DNA of 64,000 nucleotides from Methylobacterium longum (GTDB lineage Bacteria > Pseudomonadota > Alphaproteobacteria > Rhizobiales > Beijerinckiaceae), in the NCBI RefSeq assembly GCF_022179385.1, contig NZ_BPQS01000002.1, positions 266,596 to 330,595 of the forward strand. The letters are read 5' to 3'. Shown here piece by piece: positions 1 through 8,412 of this stretch. Below the pieces are notes generated by a model, which was not told the DNA's origin, made no database searches, and worked only from the letters and a program-made list of their open reading frames with translations. Each line of letters begins with the position of its first letter. The stretch's first letter is position 1. The position numbers were made by a program, and so were the translations under genes.

Positions 1-220
1 CTCGGCGGCGGCGGGCGATTCCCGGGCGGTGTTCAAGGTCACGGCGGCGACGATGCCGGCCTTCGTGGCCGACAGCCCGAGCGACCGGCAGATCACGCAG
101 AGCTTCCAGGCGGCGCTCGCCGACGACGTGCTGTCGGAGTACATCGGCGAGGTCCAGAAGAACGCGGGCGTGAAGGTCGACGCGGCGGCCCTGCGCCGGG
201 CGCTGGGCGGCGAGTACTGA
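1..220 (+). CDS. C-terminal end of a PpiD/SurA-type peptidyl-prolyl isomerase (partial)
   Basis: The reading frame is open from the first bases of the window and stops at 218-220, so only about 72 C-terminal residues are present. The tail reads like the end of a periplasmic SurA_N/PpiD foldase: a short strand (AVFKVTAATMP), then a helix with the pattern QSFQAALADDVLSEYIGEVQ and a final amphipathic segment. The parvulin domain lies outside the window. It ends 3 bases before trpE, and a ppiD-like gene directly upstream of trpE is common in alphaproteobacteria (general knowledge), which supports the call. The family is inferred from a fragment plus context. Confidence 0.6.
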   Translation, partial: SAAAGDSRAVFKVTAATMPAFVADSPSDRQITQSFQAALADDVLSEYIGEVQKNAGVKVDAAALRRALGGEY

Positions 221-223
221 GGC

Positions 224-1744
224 ATGGCCGAGGCGCCCGATTACGCGGCCTTCGCGGCGCGCTACGAGGCCGGGCAGCCGGGCCTCGTGGCGCTGACCCT
301 GGTAGCGGATCTGGAAACGCCGGTCGCGGCGTTCCTGAAGCTGCGCGCCCGGCACGCGGGTTCGGCGTTCCTGCTCGAATCGGTCGAGGGCGGCGCCGTG
401 CGCGGCCGCTACTCGATGATCGGGCTCGATCCGGACCTCGTGTGGCGATGCCGGGACGGGGCGCCCGCCATCGCCCGCGGTACCGACCTGACGCATTTCG
501 AACCGGATGACCGCGCGCCCCTGGCGAGCCTGCGGGCGCTGATCGCCGAGAGCGCCATCGGCGACCCTGCGGATGCGGACCTGCCGCCCATGGCCGCCGG
601 CCTGTTCGGCTATCTCGGCTACGACATGGTCCGCGCCATGGAGCGGCTCCCGGAGCCGAACCCGGATCCCCTCGGCGTGCCGGACGCGATCCTGATCCGG
701 CCGCGGGTGATGGTGGTGTTCGATTCCATCCGCGACGTGATCACCGTGGTCTCGCCGGTGCGGCCCGATCCGGGCGTCGCCGCGCGGGCGGCCCACGAGC
801 ATGCCCTCCAGCGCCTCGACCGGGTCGCGGCGGCCCTCGAAAGTCCCCTGCCTATCGAGGCGCGGATCGACCTCTCGGCGGTGGCGCATCCCGAGCCGGT
901 TTCCAACACGCCACCGGACGACTTCTTCGCCATGGTGGCGCGGGCCAAGGAGTACATCGTTGCGGGCGACGTGTTCCAGGTGGTGCTGTCCCAGCGGTTC
1001 TCGGCGCCGTTCACCCTGCCCGCCTTCAGCCTGTACCGCTCGCTCCGGCGCACCAACCCGGCGCCGTTCCTGTGCTACCTCGACTTCGAGGCCTTCCAGA
1101 TCGTCTGCTCCTCGCCGGAGATCCTGGTGCGGGTGCGCGAGGGCACCGTCACGGTCCGGCCCATCGCGGGCACCCGTCGCCGCGGCGCGACCCCGGCCGA
1201 GGATGCGGCGCTCGCGGCGGAACTCCTCGCCGATCCGAAGGAGCGGGCGGAGCACCTGATGCTGCTCGATCTCGGCCGCAACGATGCCGGCCGCGTCTCC
1301 CGCATCGGCAGCGTGCGGGTGACCGACTCGTTCTTCATCGAGCGCTACAGCCAGGTGATGCACATCGTGTCGAACGTCGAGGGCGACCTCGACCCGCGTC
1401 ACGACCCCCTCGACGCCCTGGCGGCGGGTTTCCCGGCCGGCACGGTCTCCGGCGCCCCGAAGGTGCGAGCCATGGAGATCATCGACGAGCTGGAGCGCGA
1501 GAAGCGCGGACCCTACGCGGGCTGCATCGGCTATTTCGGCGCGCGCGGCGAGATGGACACCTGCATCGTCCTCCGCACCGCCCTGGTGAAGGACGGGCGG
1601 ATGCACGTCCAGGCCGGGGCCGGGATCGTGTACGATTCCGATCCGGCCTCCGAGCAGCAGGAATGCGTCAACAAGGCCAAGGCGCTGTTCCGGGCGGCCG
1701 AGGAGGCGGTGCGGTTCGCCGCGCAGGCGAAACGGGGGCAGTAG
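224..1744 (+). CDS. trpE: Anthranilate synthase component I
   Basis: TrpE converts chorismate to anthranilate using ammonia supplied by TrpG, the first committed step of tryptophan synthesis in the cytoplasm. The 506-residue length is normal for the family. The tryptophan-binding feedback motif LLES-x10-S is intact (residues 50-53 and Ser64), so the enzyme should be inhibited by tryptophan. The chorismate-binding domain fills the C-terminal half, with recognisable blocks around FQVVLSQRF, PIAGTRRRG, DLGRNDAGRVS, GTVSGAPKVRAMEIID and GAGIVYDSDP. The ATG at 224 lies just after the upstream stop. It is followed by trpG after a gap of 111-132 bases that contains an inverted repeat. Confidence 0.97.
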   Translation: MAEAPDYAAFAARYEAGQPGLVALTLVADLETPVAAFLKLRARHAGSAFLLESVEGGAVRGRYSMIGLDPDLVWRCRDGAPAIARGTDLTHFEPDDRAPLASLRALIAESAIGDPADADLPPMAAGLFGYLGYDMVRAMERLPEPNPDPLGVPDAILIRPRVMVVFDSIRDVITVVSPVRPDPGVAARAAHEHALQRLDRVAAALESPLPIEARIDLSAVAHPEPVSNTPPDDFFAMVARAKEYIVAGDVFQVVLSQRFSAPFTLPAFSLYRSLRRTNPAPFLCYLDFEAFQIVCSSPEILVRVREGTVTVRPIAGTRRRGATPAEDAALAAELLADPKERAEHLMLLDLGRNDAGRVSRIGSVRVTDSFFIERYSQVMHIVSNVEGDLDPRHDPLDALAAGFPAGTVSGAPKVRAMEIIDELEREKRGPYAGCIGYFGARGEMDTCIVLRTALVKDGRMHVQAGAGIVYDSDPASEQQECVNKAKALFRAAEEAVRFAAQAKRGQ

Positions 1745-1753
1745 TCCGGGGCA

Positions 1754-1801
1754 GGCTCCCGGATCTGTCGCGGACGCAAGCGCCGGGGGGGGCCGGGAGC
1801 C
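1754..1801 (+). promoter_or_regulatory. Inverted repeat between trpE and trpG
   Basis: A perfect 9-base inverted repeat (GGCTCCCGG at 1754-1762, CCGGGAGCC at 1793-1801) brackets a 30-base G+C-rich loop directly after trpE. No T-run follows, so it is not a classical intrinsic terminator. It could be an mRNA processing or stability hairpin, or a partial terminator uncoupling trpE from trpGDC. Function is inferred. Confidence 0.3.
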
Positions 1802-1876
1802 CGGGTCGTGCCGCGCGCAGTTGACCGCTTCTTCCCGACCGGTCACATCGCCCCCATGCCCGAGCGTGCCGCCGCG

Positions 1877-2491
1877 ATGTCCAACATCCTCGTCATCGAC
1901 AACTACGATTCCTTCACGTGGAATCTGGTCCATCTCATCGGCCCGCTCTGCGGCGCGATCGATGTCGTGCGCAACGACGCGCTCACCGTCCCCGAGATCC
2001 GCGCCAAGGCGCCGGACGCGATCGTGCTCTCCCCGGGGCCGTGCACACCCAACGAGGCCGGCGTGTGCCTGGATGTGGTGCGCGAACTCTCGCAAGACAT
2101 CCCGATCTTCGGCGTCTGCCTCGGGCTCCAGGCGATCGGGCAGGCCTTCGGGGGCGACGTGGTGCGGGCGCCGCTGCCGCTGCACGGCAAGGTCTCGACC
2201 ATACGCCACGGTGCCAGCGGCCTGTTCCGCGGCCTGAACGACAGCTTCGAGGCGACGCGTTACCATTCCCTGGTGGTCGACCGGGCGAGCTGCCCGGAGA
2301 CGCTCCGGGTCACCGCCGAGGCGGACGGGCTGATCATGGGTCTGGAGCACGCCGAGCGGCCGCTTCACGGCGTCCAGTTCCACCCGGAGAGCATCCGCTC
2401 GCAGCACGGCCCGGAGATCGTGAAGAACTTCCTCGATCTCGCCGCCGCCTGGAACGCGGCGCGTGACAGGAGCCGCGCCGGCGTGCATTGA
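1877..2491 (+). CDS. trpG: Anthranilate synthase component II (glutamine amidotransferase)
   Basis: TrpG hydrolyses glutamine and channels ammonia to TrpE. The class I amidotransferase triad is visible: the nucleophile in [11 protein letters not shown] and the His-Glu pair in GVQFHPES. The N-terminus [16 protein letters not shown] is the conserved family start, which favours the ATG at 1877 (204 residues). An in-frame ATG at 1856 and a GTG at 1808 would only add a poorly conserved extension. It lies between trpE and trpD in the same direction. TrpG also serves PabB in some bacteria, but this position makes tryptophan synthesis the main role. Confidence 0.95.
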   Translation: MSNILVIDNYDSFTWNLVHLIGPLCGAIDVVRNDALTVPEIRAKAPDAIVLSPGPCTPNEAGVCLDVVRELSQDIPIFGVCLGLQAIGQAFGGDVVRAPLPLHGKVSTIRHGASGLFRGLNDSFEATRYHSLVVDRASCPETLRVTAEADGLIMGLEHAERPLHGVQFHPESIRSQHGPEIVKNFLDLAAAWNAARDRSRAGVH

Positions 2492-2526
2492 CGCCCGGCG
2501 GCCGACGAGGCCTTCCGGCAGAGCGC

Positions 2527-3564
2527 ATGGACAGTTTCAGACCCCATCTCGCGAAGGTCGCCGGGGGCTTCGCCCTCGACCGCGCCGAGGCGCGCGCGGC
2601 CTTCGACGACTTGCTGTCGGGCGAGGTGACGCCCGTTCAGGCCGGCGCGTTCCTGACCGCCCTCAAGGTGCGCGGCGAGTCCGTCGAGGAGATCGTCGGC
2701 GCCGCCGAAGCCATGCGGGCCCGCATGAGCCGGATCCGGGCGCCGGAGAACGCGGTCGACGTGGTCGGCACCGGCGGCGACCATTCCGGCAGCGTCAACG
2801 TCTCGACCCTCGCGGCGATCCTGGTGGCCGCCTGCGGCGTGCCGGTGGCCAAGCACGGCAACCGCGCCGCGACCTCGCGCTCCGGCGCCGCCGACGTGCT
2901 GGCCGCCCTGGGCGTGCGGCTCGGACTCGACGCCGCGGGACAGGCGCGCTGCCTCGACGAGGCCGGCCTCTGCTTCCTGTTCGCGCAGGCCCACCATCCG
3001 GCGATGCGCCACGTGGCGGCGGTGCGCTCCGAACTGCCCGTGCGGACCATCTTCAACCTGCTGGGTCCCCTCAGCAATCCGGCCGGCGTGGCCTATCAGC
3101 TCTTCGGCGTGGCCCAGGAGGCGCTCGCCGAACCGCTGACGCGGGTGCTCGGGGAACTCGGCAGCCGCCGGGTCTGGACCGTCCACGGCTCGGACGGCCT
3201 CGACGAGATCACCGTCACGGGCCCGACGCGGGTCGTCGCCCTGGAAGAGGGGCGGATCTCCCGGTTCACCATCGATCCGAAGGAGTTCGGGCTCGCCCTG
3301 CGCAGGCCCGAGGAGCTGCGCGGCGGCGACCCGCCCGACAACGCCCGGGCGCTGGAGGCCGTCCTGGCGGGTGCGCGCAACGCCTACCGGGACATCGCGG
3401 TTCTCAACGCAGGGGCCGCACTCGTCGTCGCGGGGGCCGCCGCAACGCTGGCGGACGGGCTCGCGCGGGCGCAGGATGCCGTCGATTCCGGGGCGGCCCG
3501 GGCGACGCTGACCCGATTGGTCCGGGCTTCGAACGACCACTCCAACGGGCAGGAGGGCCGATGA
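2527..3564 (+). CDS. trpD: Anthranilate phosphoribosyltransferase
   Basis: TrpD transfers phosphoribose from PRPP to anthranilate. The PRPP-binding GTGGD is at residues 81-85, followed by the SGSVNVST loop and KHGNR at about 109-113, all family signatures. ATG 2527 gives 345 residues, the usual length; an upstream GTG in frame at 2488 would overlap the trpG stop and adds non-conserved residues. The stop overlaps the trpC start as ATGA (3561-3564), indicating translational coupling. Confidence 0.96.
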   Translation: MDSFRPHLAKVAGGFALDRAEARAAFDDLLSGEVTPVQAGAFLTALKVRGESVEEIVGAAEAMRARMSRIRAPENAVDVVGTGGDHSGSVNVSTLAAILVAACGVPVAKHGNRAATSRSGAADVLAALGVRLGLDAAGQARCLDEAGLCFLFAQAHHPAMRHVAAVRSELPVRTIFNLLGPLSNPAGVAYQLFGVAQEALAEPLTRVLGELGSRRVWTVHGSDGLDEITVTGPTRVVALEEGRISRFTIDPKEFGLALRRPEELRGGDPPDNARALEAVLAGARNAYRDIAVLNAGAALVVAGAAATLADGLARAQDAVDSGAARATLTRLVRASNDHSNGQEGR

Positions 3565-4487
3565 GCGCGATCACGCAAGGGGCGTCGCAGGAAGCGACGC
3601 AGGGCACCGCCACCGGGACGCGGACCGAGGCGCCGACCGAGCGGCCGAACGTGCTGGCTCGGATTGAGGCCTACAAGCGCCGCGAGATCGCCGAGGCGAA
3701 GTTGCGGGTGCCCCTCGCCAAGCTCGAACGCAAGGTGGCGGACGCCAAGCCGGTGCGGGGCTTCGCGGCGGCGATCCGGTCCCATCTCGGGGAGGGGCGG
3801 CCGGCGCTCATCGCCGAGGTGAAGAAGGCCTCCCCGTCCAAGGGCCTGATCCGCGCCGACTTCGACCCCGCTGCTCTGGCCGCCGCCTACGAGGCGGGGG
3901 GGGCCACCTGCCTGTCGGTGCTCACCGACGAGCCCTCGTTCCAGGGACGGCCGGAATACCTGACCCAGGCGCGCGCCGCCTGCGGGCTACCGGTGCTGCG
4001 CAAGGACTTCCTGTTCGAGCCCTACCAAGTCTACGAGGCCCGGGCCTGGGGCGCCGATTGCATCCTCGTGATCATGGCCTGCCTGGACGACGACGAGGCC
4101 GTCGACCTCGTCGCCACCGCCCATCTCCTCGGGATGGACGTCCTCGTCGAGGTGCACGACGAGGCCGAGCTCGCGCGGGCGATCCCGCTCGGGACCGCCC
4201 TGATCGGGATCAACAACCGCAACCTCAAGACGTTCGAGGTGTCGTTCGACACCGCGATCCGCCTCGGCGCCGGGATCCCGCAGGATCGGATCGCCGTCGC
4301 GGAGAGCGGCATCGGCGGCCACGCGGACGTGACGCGGCTCCGCGAGAACGGCCTCGGCGTGGTGCTGGTCGGCGAGAGCCTGATGCGACAGGCGGACGTC
4401 ACCCGGGCGACCCGCGCGCTGCTCTTCGGCGACGCCGAGGGCGGGGGTGCGGACGTCAAGGGCGGCAAGGCCAAGATGAAGGGCTGA
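3561..4487 (+). CDS. trpC: Indole-3-glycerol-phosphate synthase
   Basis: TrpC closes the ring of carboxyphenylamino-deoxyribulose phosphate to indole-3-glycerol phosphate. TIM-barrel signatures are present: [29 protein letters not shown] and the phosphate-binding VAESGI near the C-terminus. At 308 residues it is longer than the usual 260-270 because of a Ser/Thr/Gln/Ala-rich N-terminal extension of about 30 residues before [15 protein letters not shown], and a Gly/Lys-rich tail. The ATG overlaps the trpD stop. moaC starts 3 bases after its stop. trpF, trpB and trpA are not in this window. Confidence 0.96.
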   Translation: MSAITQGASQEATQGTATGTRTEAPTERPNVLARIEAYKRREIAEAKLRVPLAKLERKVADAKPVRGFAAAIRSHLGEGRPALIAEVKKASPSKGLIRADFDPAALAAAYEAGGATCLSVLTDEPSFQGRPEYLTQARAACGLPVLRKDFLFEPYQVYEARAWGADCILVIMACLDDDEAVDLVATAHLLGMDVLVEVHDEAELARAIPLGTALIGINNRNLKTFEVSFDTAIRLGAGIPQDRIAVAESGIGGHADVTRLRENGLGVVLVGESLMRQADVTRATRALLFGDAEGGGADVKGGKAKMKG

Positions 4488-4490
4488 GCG

Positions 4491-4982
4491 ATGCAGCCGG
4501 GCGCGACGCTCACCCACCTCGATACCAGCGGCGCGGCCAACATGGTCGACGTCACTGAAAAGCCCGCCACCGACCGGGCCGCCCGGGCGGAGGGCTGCAT
4601 CGTGATGCAGCCCGAGACGCTGGCGCTGATCCGCGAGGGCGACGCCAAGAAGGGCGACGTGATCGGCACGGCCCGCCTCGCCGGCATCATGGCGGCCAAG
4701 CGCACGCACGAATTGATTCCCCTCTGCCACCCGCTGCTGCTCTCGAAGGTGCGCGTCGCGATCGAGCTGGACGATGCGCTGCCCGGCCTGCGCATCGCCG
4801 CCGAGGTGCGGGTCCAGGGGCCGACCGGCGTCGAGATGGAGGCGCTGACGGCGGTCTCGGTGGCGTGCCTGACGGTCTACGACATGGTGAAGGCGGTGGA
4901 TCGCGGCATGCGGATCGAGGGCATCCGCCTCACCGCCAAGGATGGCGGCCGCTCCGGCGCCTACCGGGCTCCGGCCGCATGA
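4491..4982 (+). CDS. moaC: Cyclic pyranopterin monophosphate synthase
   Basis: MoaC acts with MoaA to form cyclic pyranopterin monophosphate from GTP, the first stage of molybdenum cofactor synthesis. Family motifs are clear: [13 protein letters not shown] and [18 protein letters not shown]. Length (163 residues) is typical. It starts 3 bases after trpC and its stop overlaps the moeA start as ATGA, so it appears to be co-transcribed with the tryptophan genes. The trpC-moaC-moeA order is a known alphaproteobacterial arrangement. The product is needed for formate dehydrogenases, xanthine-type oxidases and nitrate reductase. Confidence 0.97.
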   Translation: MQPGATLTHLDTSGAANMVDVTEKPATDRAARAEGCIVMQPETLALIREGDAKKGDVIGTARLAGIMAAKRTHELIPLCHPLLLSKVRVAIELDDALPGLRIAAEVRVQGPTGVEMEALTAVSVACLTVYDMVKAVDRGMRIEGIRLTAKDGGRSGAYRAPAA

Positions 4983-6208
4983 GCGGCCTGATCCCGGTCG
5001 CCGAGGCGTTGAACCGGGTCCTGGCGAGCGTCGCCGCCCCGCTGGGATCGGAGACGGTGCCGCTGCCGCAGGCCGCCGGGCGGACGCTCGCGGCCGACGT
5101 CGTCGCCACGCGCACGCAGCCACCGTTTCCCGCCTCCGCCATGGACGGCTACGCGGTCCGCAGCGCCGATGCAGGCGTGGAAGGCGCGCGCCTGCGGCTC
5201 ATCGGCACCAGCGCGGCCGGTCACGGCTTCGGCGGATCGCTCGGGGCCGGCGAGGCGGTGCGGATCTTCACTGGCGCCCCCGTGCCTCGGGGCGCGGACG
5301 CGATCCTCATCCAGGAAGACGCGCGGGCCGACGGCGGCGCCGTCCATGTCGTGGAGCCGGTGGAGCCGAACCGCTTCATCCGGCGCGCCGGACTGGATTT
5401 CTCCGCGGGCGAGACCCTGCTGGCGGCGGGGATGAGCCTTGATGCCCGGCGCCTCGCCCTCGCCGCCGCGGCAGGCCATCCGCGCCTGTCCGTGCGGCGC
5501 AAACCGCGCGTGGCGATCCTCGCCACCGGGGACGAACTGGTTGAGCCGGGCGCCGAGCCGGCCTGGGACCAGATCGTCGCCTCGAACGGCCTCGCGCTGG
5601 CCGCGCTCGCCGCCGAGGCGGGGGCCGAGATCCTCGATCTCGGCATCGCGGCCGACGATCACGGCGCACTGGAGGACGCGTTCCGGCGCGCGCGGGCGGC
5701 ACGGGCCGACCTGCTGGTGACGCTGGGCGGGGCGTCGGTCGGTGATCACGACCTCGTCCAGGCGGCGCTTGCCCGCGAGGGGCTGGAACTCGGTTTCTGG
5801 CGCGTGGCGCTCCGGCCCGGCAAGCCGCTGATGCACGGCCGCCTCGGCGACATGCTGGTGATCGGACTGCCGGGCAACCCGGTCTCGTCCATCGTCTGCG
5901 GGCTGCTCTTCGTGGTGCCGGCGATCCGCGCGCTCCAGGGGGATCCCCAGGCCGGCGCCGACCGCAGCGAGCCGGCGACGCTCGGCCGCGACCTCCCGGC
6001 CAATGACGGACGGGCCGACTACATGCGGGCGAGCCTCACGAACGCGCCGGGCCGGCTCCCGGTGGCGGATCCGGAGCAGCGGCAGGATTCCTCAATGCTG
6101 GCTGTCCTCGGCCGCGCCGAGGCGCTGCTGATCCGCGCGCCCCACGAGCCCGCCGCGCGGGCTGGCGATCCCTGCCGCATCATCCGCCTGGACCGCCGCC
6201 TGCTCTGA
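4979..6208 (+). CDS. moeA: Molybdopterin molybdenumtransferase
   Basis: MoeA inserts molybdenum into adenylylated molybdopterin. The 409-residue product contains the family blocks [57 protein letters not shown] and GLPGNPVS, followed by the C-terminal domain IV. ATG 4979 overlaps the moaC stop. In many alphaproteobacteria lexA follows moeA; here the next gene is an unrelated membrane protein on the opposite strand, so this operon ends at moeA. A 6-base hairpin at 6233-6253 without a T-run is the only terminator-like structure seen downstream. Confidence 0.96.
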   Translation: MSGLIPVAEALNRVLASVAAPLGSETVPLPQAAGRTLAADVVATRTQPPFPASAMDGYAVRSADAGVEGARLRLIGTSAAGHGFGGSLGAGEAVRIFTGAPVPRGADAILIQEDARADGGAVHVVEPVEPNRFIRRAGLDFSAGETLLAAGMSLDARRLALAAAAGHPRLSVRRKPRVAILATGDELVEPGAEPAWDQIVASNGLALAALAAEAGAEILDLGIAADDHGALEDAFRRARAARADLLVTLGGASVGDHDLVQAALAREGLELGFWRVALRPGKPLMHGRLGDMLVIGLPGNPVSSIVCGLLFVVPAIRALQGDPQAGADRSEPATLGRDLPANDGRADYMRASLTNAPGRLPVADPEQRQDSSMLAVLGRAEALLIRAPHEPAARAGDPCRIIRLDRRLL

Positions 6209-6462
6209 CCGGTCGCACCGTTCTGGAGGCGTGAGGGCGGATCGGCGGCCCTCCCGCGACGGCCACGGCACCGCGGTCCGGATCTGCTTCCCCGATGACG
6301 ATGTCGCGCCGCACAGCCTCGCTTGGCTGCGCCCGGGACGCCGGAGAGTTCTCGTGATCGGCGATATTCTCCGCCGTTCTGCGAGGCGTTCGCCGCGCTC
6401 CGGCTCCTGCGGGGAGGCACAAACGTCCGTCGTCACGGTGGTGCGGCGGCCCCCCGTGGCCG

Positions 6463-8262
6463 TCACGGGCTCGATCGGGGCACCACCCGCCAAACCTTCA
6501 GCGGGCCGGGCAGGTCCAGCGCCTGCAGCCGGTCCGACTGTGCGGTCCCGCGGGCGAGCCGCGTCGCGAAGGCGGGCTCGGCCTGGAGGTCGTCGGCCGG
6601 GCGATCCGGGCAGGCGACGAGGTAGCCGACCCCGAAGTCGCGCAGCACCCGGTCGAGGTCCGCCTCGGTGCCGCCGAGGCCCTCGATGGCGGCGGTGAGG
6701 CCCGGGATGGCCCGGTGATAGGGGGCGGCGACGATCCGGTGGGGCGTGCGCAACAGGATGGTCGGCCCCATGAGAATCGGCGCCAAGACGGTCCCCGGCG
6801 GAAGCGCCGCCAGGGGGCGCAGCGCCGCCTCGCTCTGGCAGGCGATCGCCCCCCCGGGATCGGTGGCCGTGCGCGAGGCGGGAGCCAGGATTTCGGCGAG
6901 GGCCGCCGGCACCATCCAGAGGGTGCTGACGAGGCCGCAGCTCAGCGCGAGGCTCCCCCAGCGCCGCGCCCCCGCGGCCGGCTCACCCGCGCCCGTGAGG
7001 GCCCGGTCGATCACCGCGCCGGCCACGAGCGGCACGAAGCCGGAGGCGATGTAGAGGCCGCGGAACTGGAAGACGCCGAGGATCAGGCCCGGCCACAGGA
7101 ACAGGGCGATGATCGACCACGCCCGCCGGGCCGGGCCGCGCCACGCCTTCCCGGTGGCGGTCAGGCACGCCAGCAGGGCCGCCGGGTAGAAGACCAGGAC
7201 CTCCCATTGCCCCCGCGCCACAAATTTGGGCACGGAGGACATCTCGTTGACCGTGAGCAGCCAGTGGGTCCGCACAAGCTCCGGCATGTCGGGGAAGGGG
7301 CCGCCGAGGCAGAGCGGGAAGGCGCTCGCGAATCCGGCGAGCAGGATGGCGCCGCTGAGGCCCGCGAGGGCGATCCGCCCCTGGACCGTGGCGAGGCGGG
7401 GCGCCAGGATCAGGGCCGCGACCGCGAGGGCGAATCCGCCGGAGGTCAGCCACAGCCAGGGCGCCGAGAGGGCGTCGCAACGCGGCGCCGTCCAGAGGTT
7501 GGGGGCGGTCTGAAGCGCGAACAGGAGGGGAGCGGCGATCCCCAGGGCAAGCCCGAAGCCCCCCAGGGCCGACAGGGCCGGGCGCCCGCGCAGGCACCAG
7601 TCGGCGGTCAGGTACAGGGCTCCGAGGGCCACGGCGGGCAGGCCCTCCAGCCCCACCGCCAGCGACAGCGCCGCGAGGACTCCGCCGACGAGGCCGGCGC
7701 GCAGGCCGCCGCGGATCATGCAGAAGGCCAGACCCAGCATGGCCAGGATCTGCACGTTGTGATGATCGACGCGGCCGGGCTGGAACTGGATGCTCACCCC
7801 GAAGGACTGGGTGGCCACGAGGATCGACAGGAGCGCCGCGCGGCTGCCGAAGCTGGCGGCCGTGCCGCGGTAGAGGACGACGCAGTACAGCCCGAACAGG
7901 AGGAACGGCCAGAGCGCGGCCGTCGCGCCCAGGGCGAGAAACCCGCCGAGGAACGGCGTCAGCGCGGCGATCAGCCCGGCAATCGGGGCGTCCACGAGGC
8001 GTGACCAGTGGCTCGGCACGCCGGCGGGCGCGAGGAAGCGCGATTGGACGTTGTCGTACCAGCCTTGGCCGGCGAGGAGGTCGCGCACCTCCACGAGGCG
8101 CATGGCGTCGTCGGTGTCGGGCACGCGCAGGTGGCGGATCGTCTCCCAGACGACCTCGGGCGGGTGCATGGTCGCGAGGCAGAGCGCGAACAGCACCCAC
8201 AGGATCATGCGGAGATCGATCCGGTGCGGCATGACGGCGACCGCGGACGGCATCGGCTGCAT
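6463..8262 (-). CDS. Polytopic membrane protein resembling STT3/GT-C oligosaccharyltransferases
   Basis: The 599-residue product has about 12 hydrophobic segments and a C-terminal soluble part of roughly 130 residues. After the first membrane helix comes an extracytoplasmic loop with PDTDDAMRLVEVRDLLAGQGWYD followed by an aromatic/proline stretch (GVPSHWSRLVDAP). It carries the same spacing of acidic residues, Arg and G-x-W/F-x-D as the first loop of STT3/AglB/PglB. A second loop carries GRVDHHNVQ, like the DHH motif of that family, and a later loop has VNEMSS, which could be the EL5 acidic motif. The STT3 WWDYG signature is absent. I infer a polyprenyl-phosphate-dependent GT-C enzyme acting at the periplasmic face; substrate unknown. 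It is divergent from an FAD enzyme of sugar-mutase type. Confidence 0.6.
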   Translation of the reverse strand: MQPMPSAVAVMPHRIDLRMILWVLFALCLATMHPPEVVWETIRHLRVPDTDDAMRLVEVRDLLAGQGWYDNVQSRFLAPAGVPSHWSRLVDAPIAGLIAALTPFLGGFLALGATAALWPFLLFGLYCVVLYRGTAASFGSRAALLSILVATQSFGVSIQFQPGRVDHHNVQILAMLGLAFCMIRGGLRAGLVGGVLAALSLAVGLEGLPAVALGALYLTADWCLRGRPALSALGGFGLALGIAAPLLFALQTAPNLWTAPRCDALSAPWLWLTSGGFALAVAALILAPRLATVQGRIALAGLSGAILLAGFASAFPLCLGGPFPDMPELVRTHWLLTVNEMSSVPKFVARGQWEVLVFYPAALLACLTATGKAWRGPARRAWSIIALFLWPGLILGVFQFRGLYIASGFVPLVAGAVIDRALTGAGEPAAGARRWGSLALSCGLVSTLWMVPAALAEILAPASRTATDPGGAIACQSEAALRPLAALPPGTVLAPILMGPTILLRTPHRIVAAPYHRAIPGLTAAIEGLGGTEADLDRVLRDFGVGYLVACPDRPADDLQAEPAFATRLARGTAQSDRLQALDLPGPLKVWRVVPRSSP

Positions 8263-8412
8263 CTCCTGCGCGGCGCGGACGGGCGCCGAGGGATGTGTCG
8301 GCGATTACGCTTAAGGACCGGTCAATCCCCGGGGACGCGGTTCATTAACCACCCCTTGCGATAACCGGCGCGCCGCGGCGCGTTCCGGCCGCGCAGCCAG
8401 CCGGAGCCGGGG

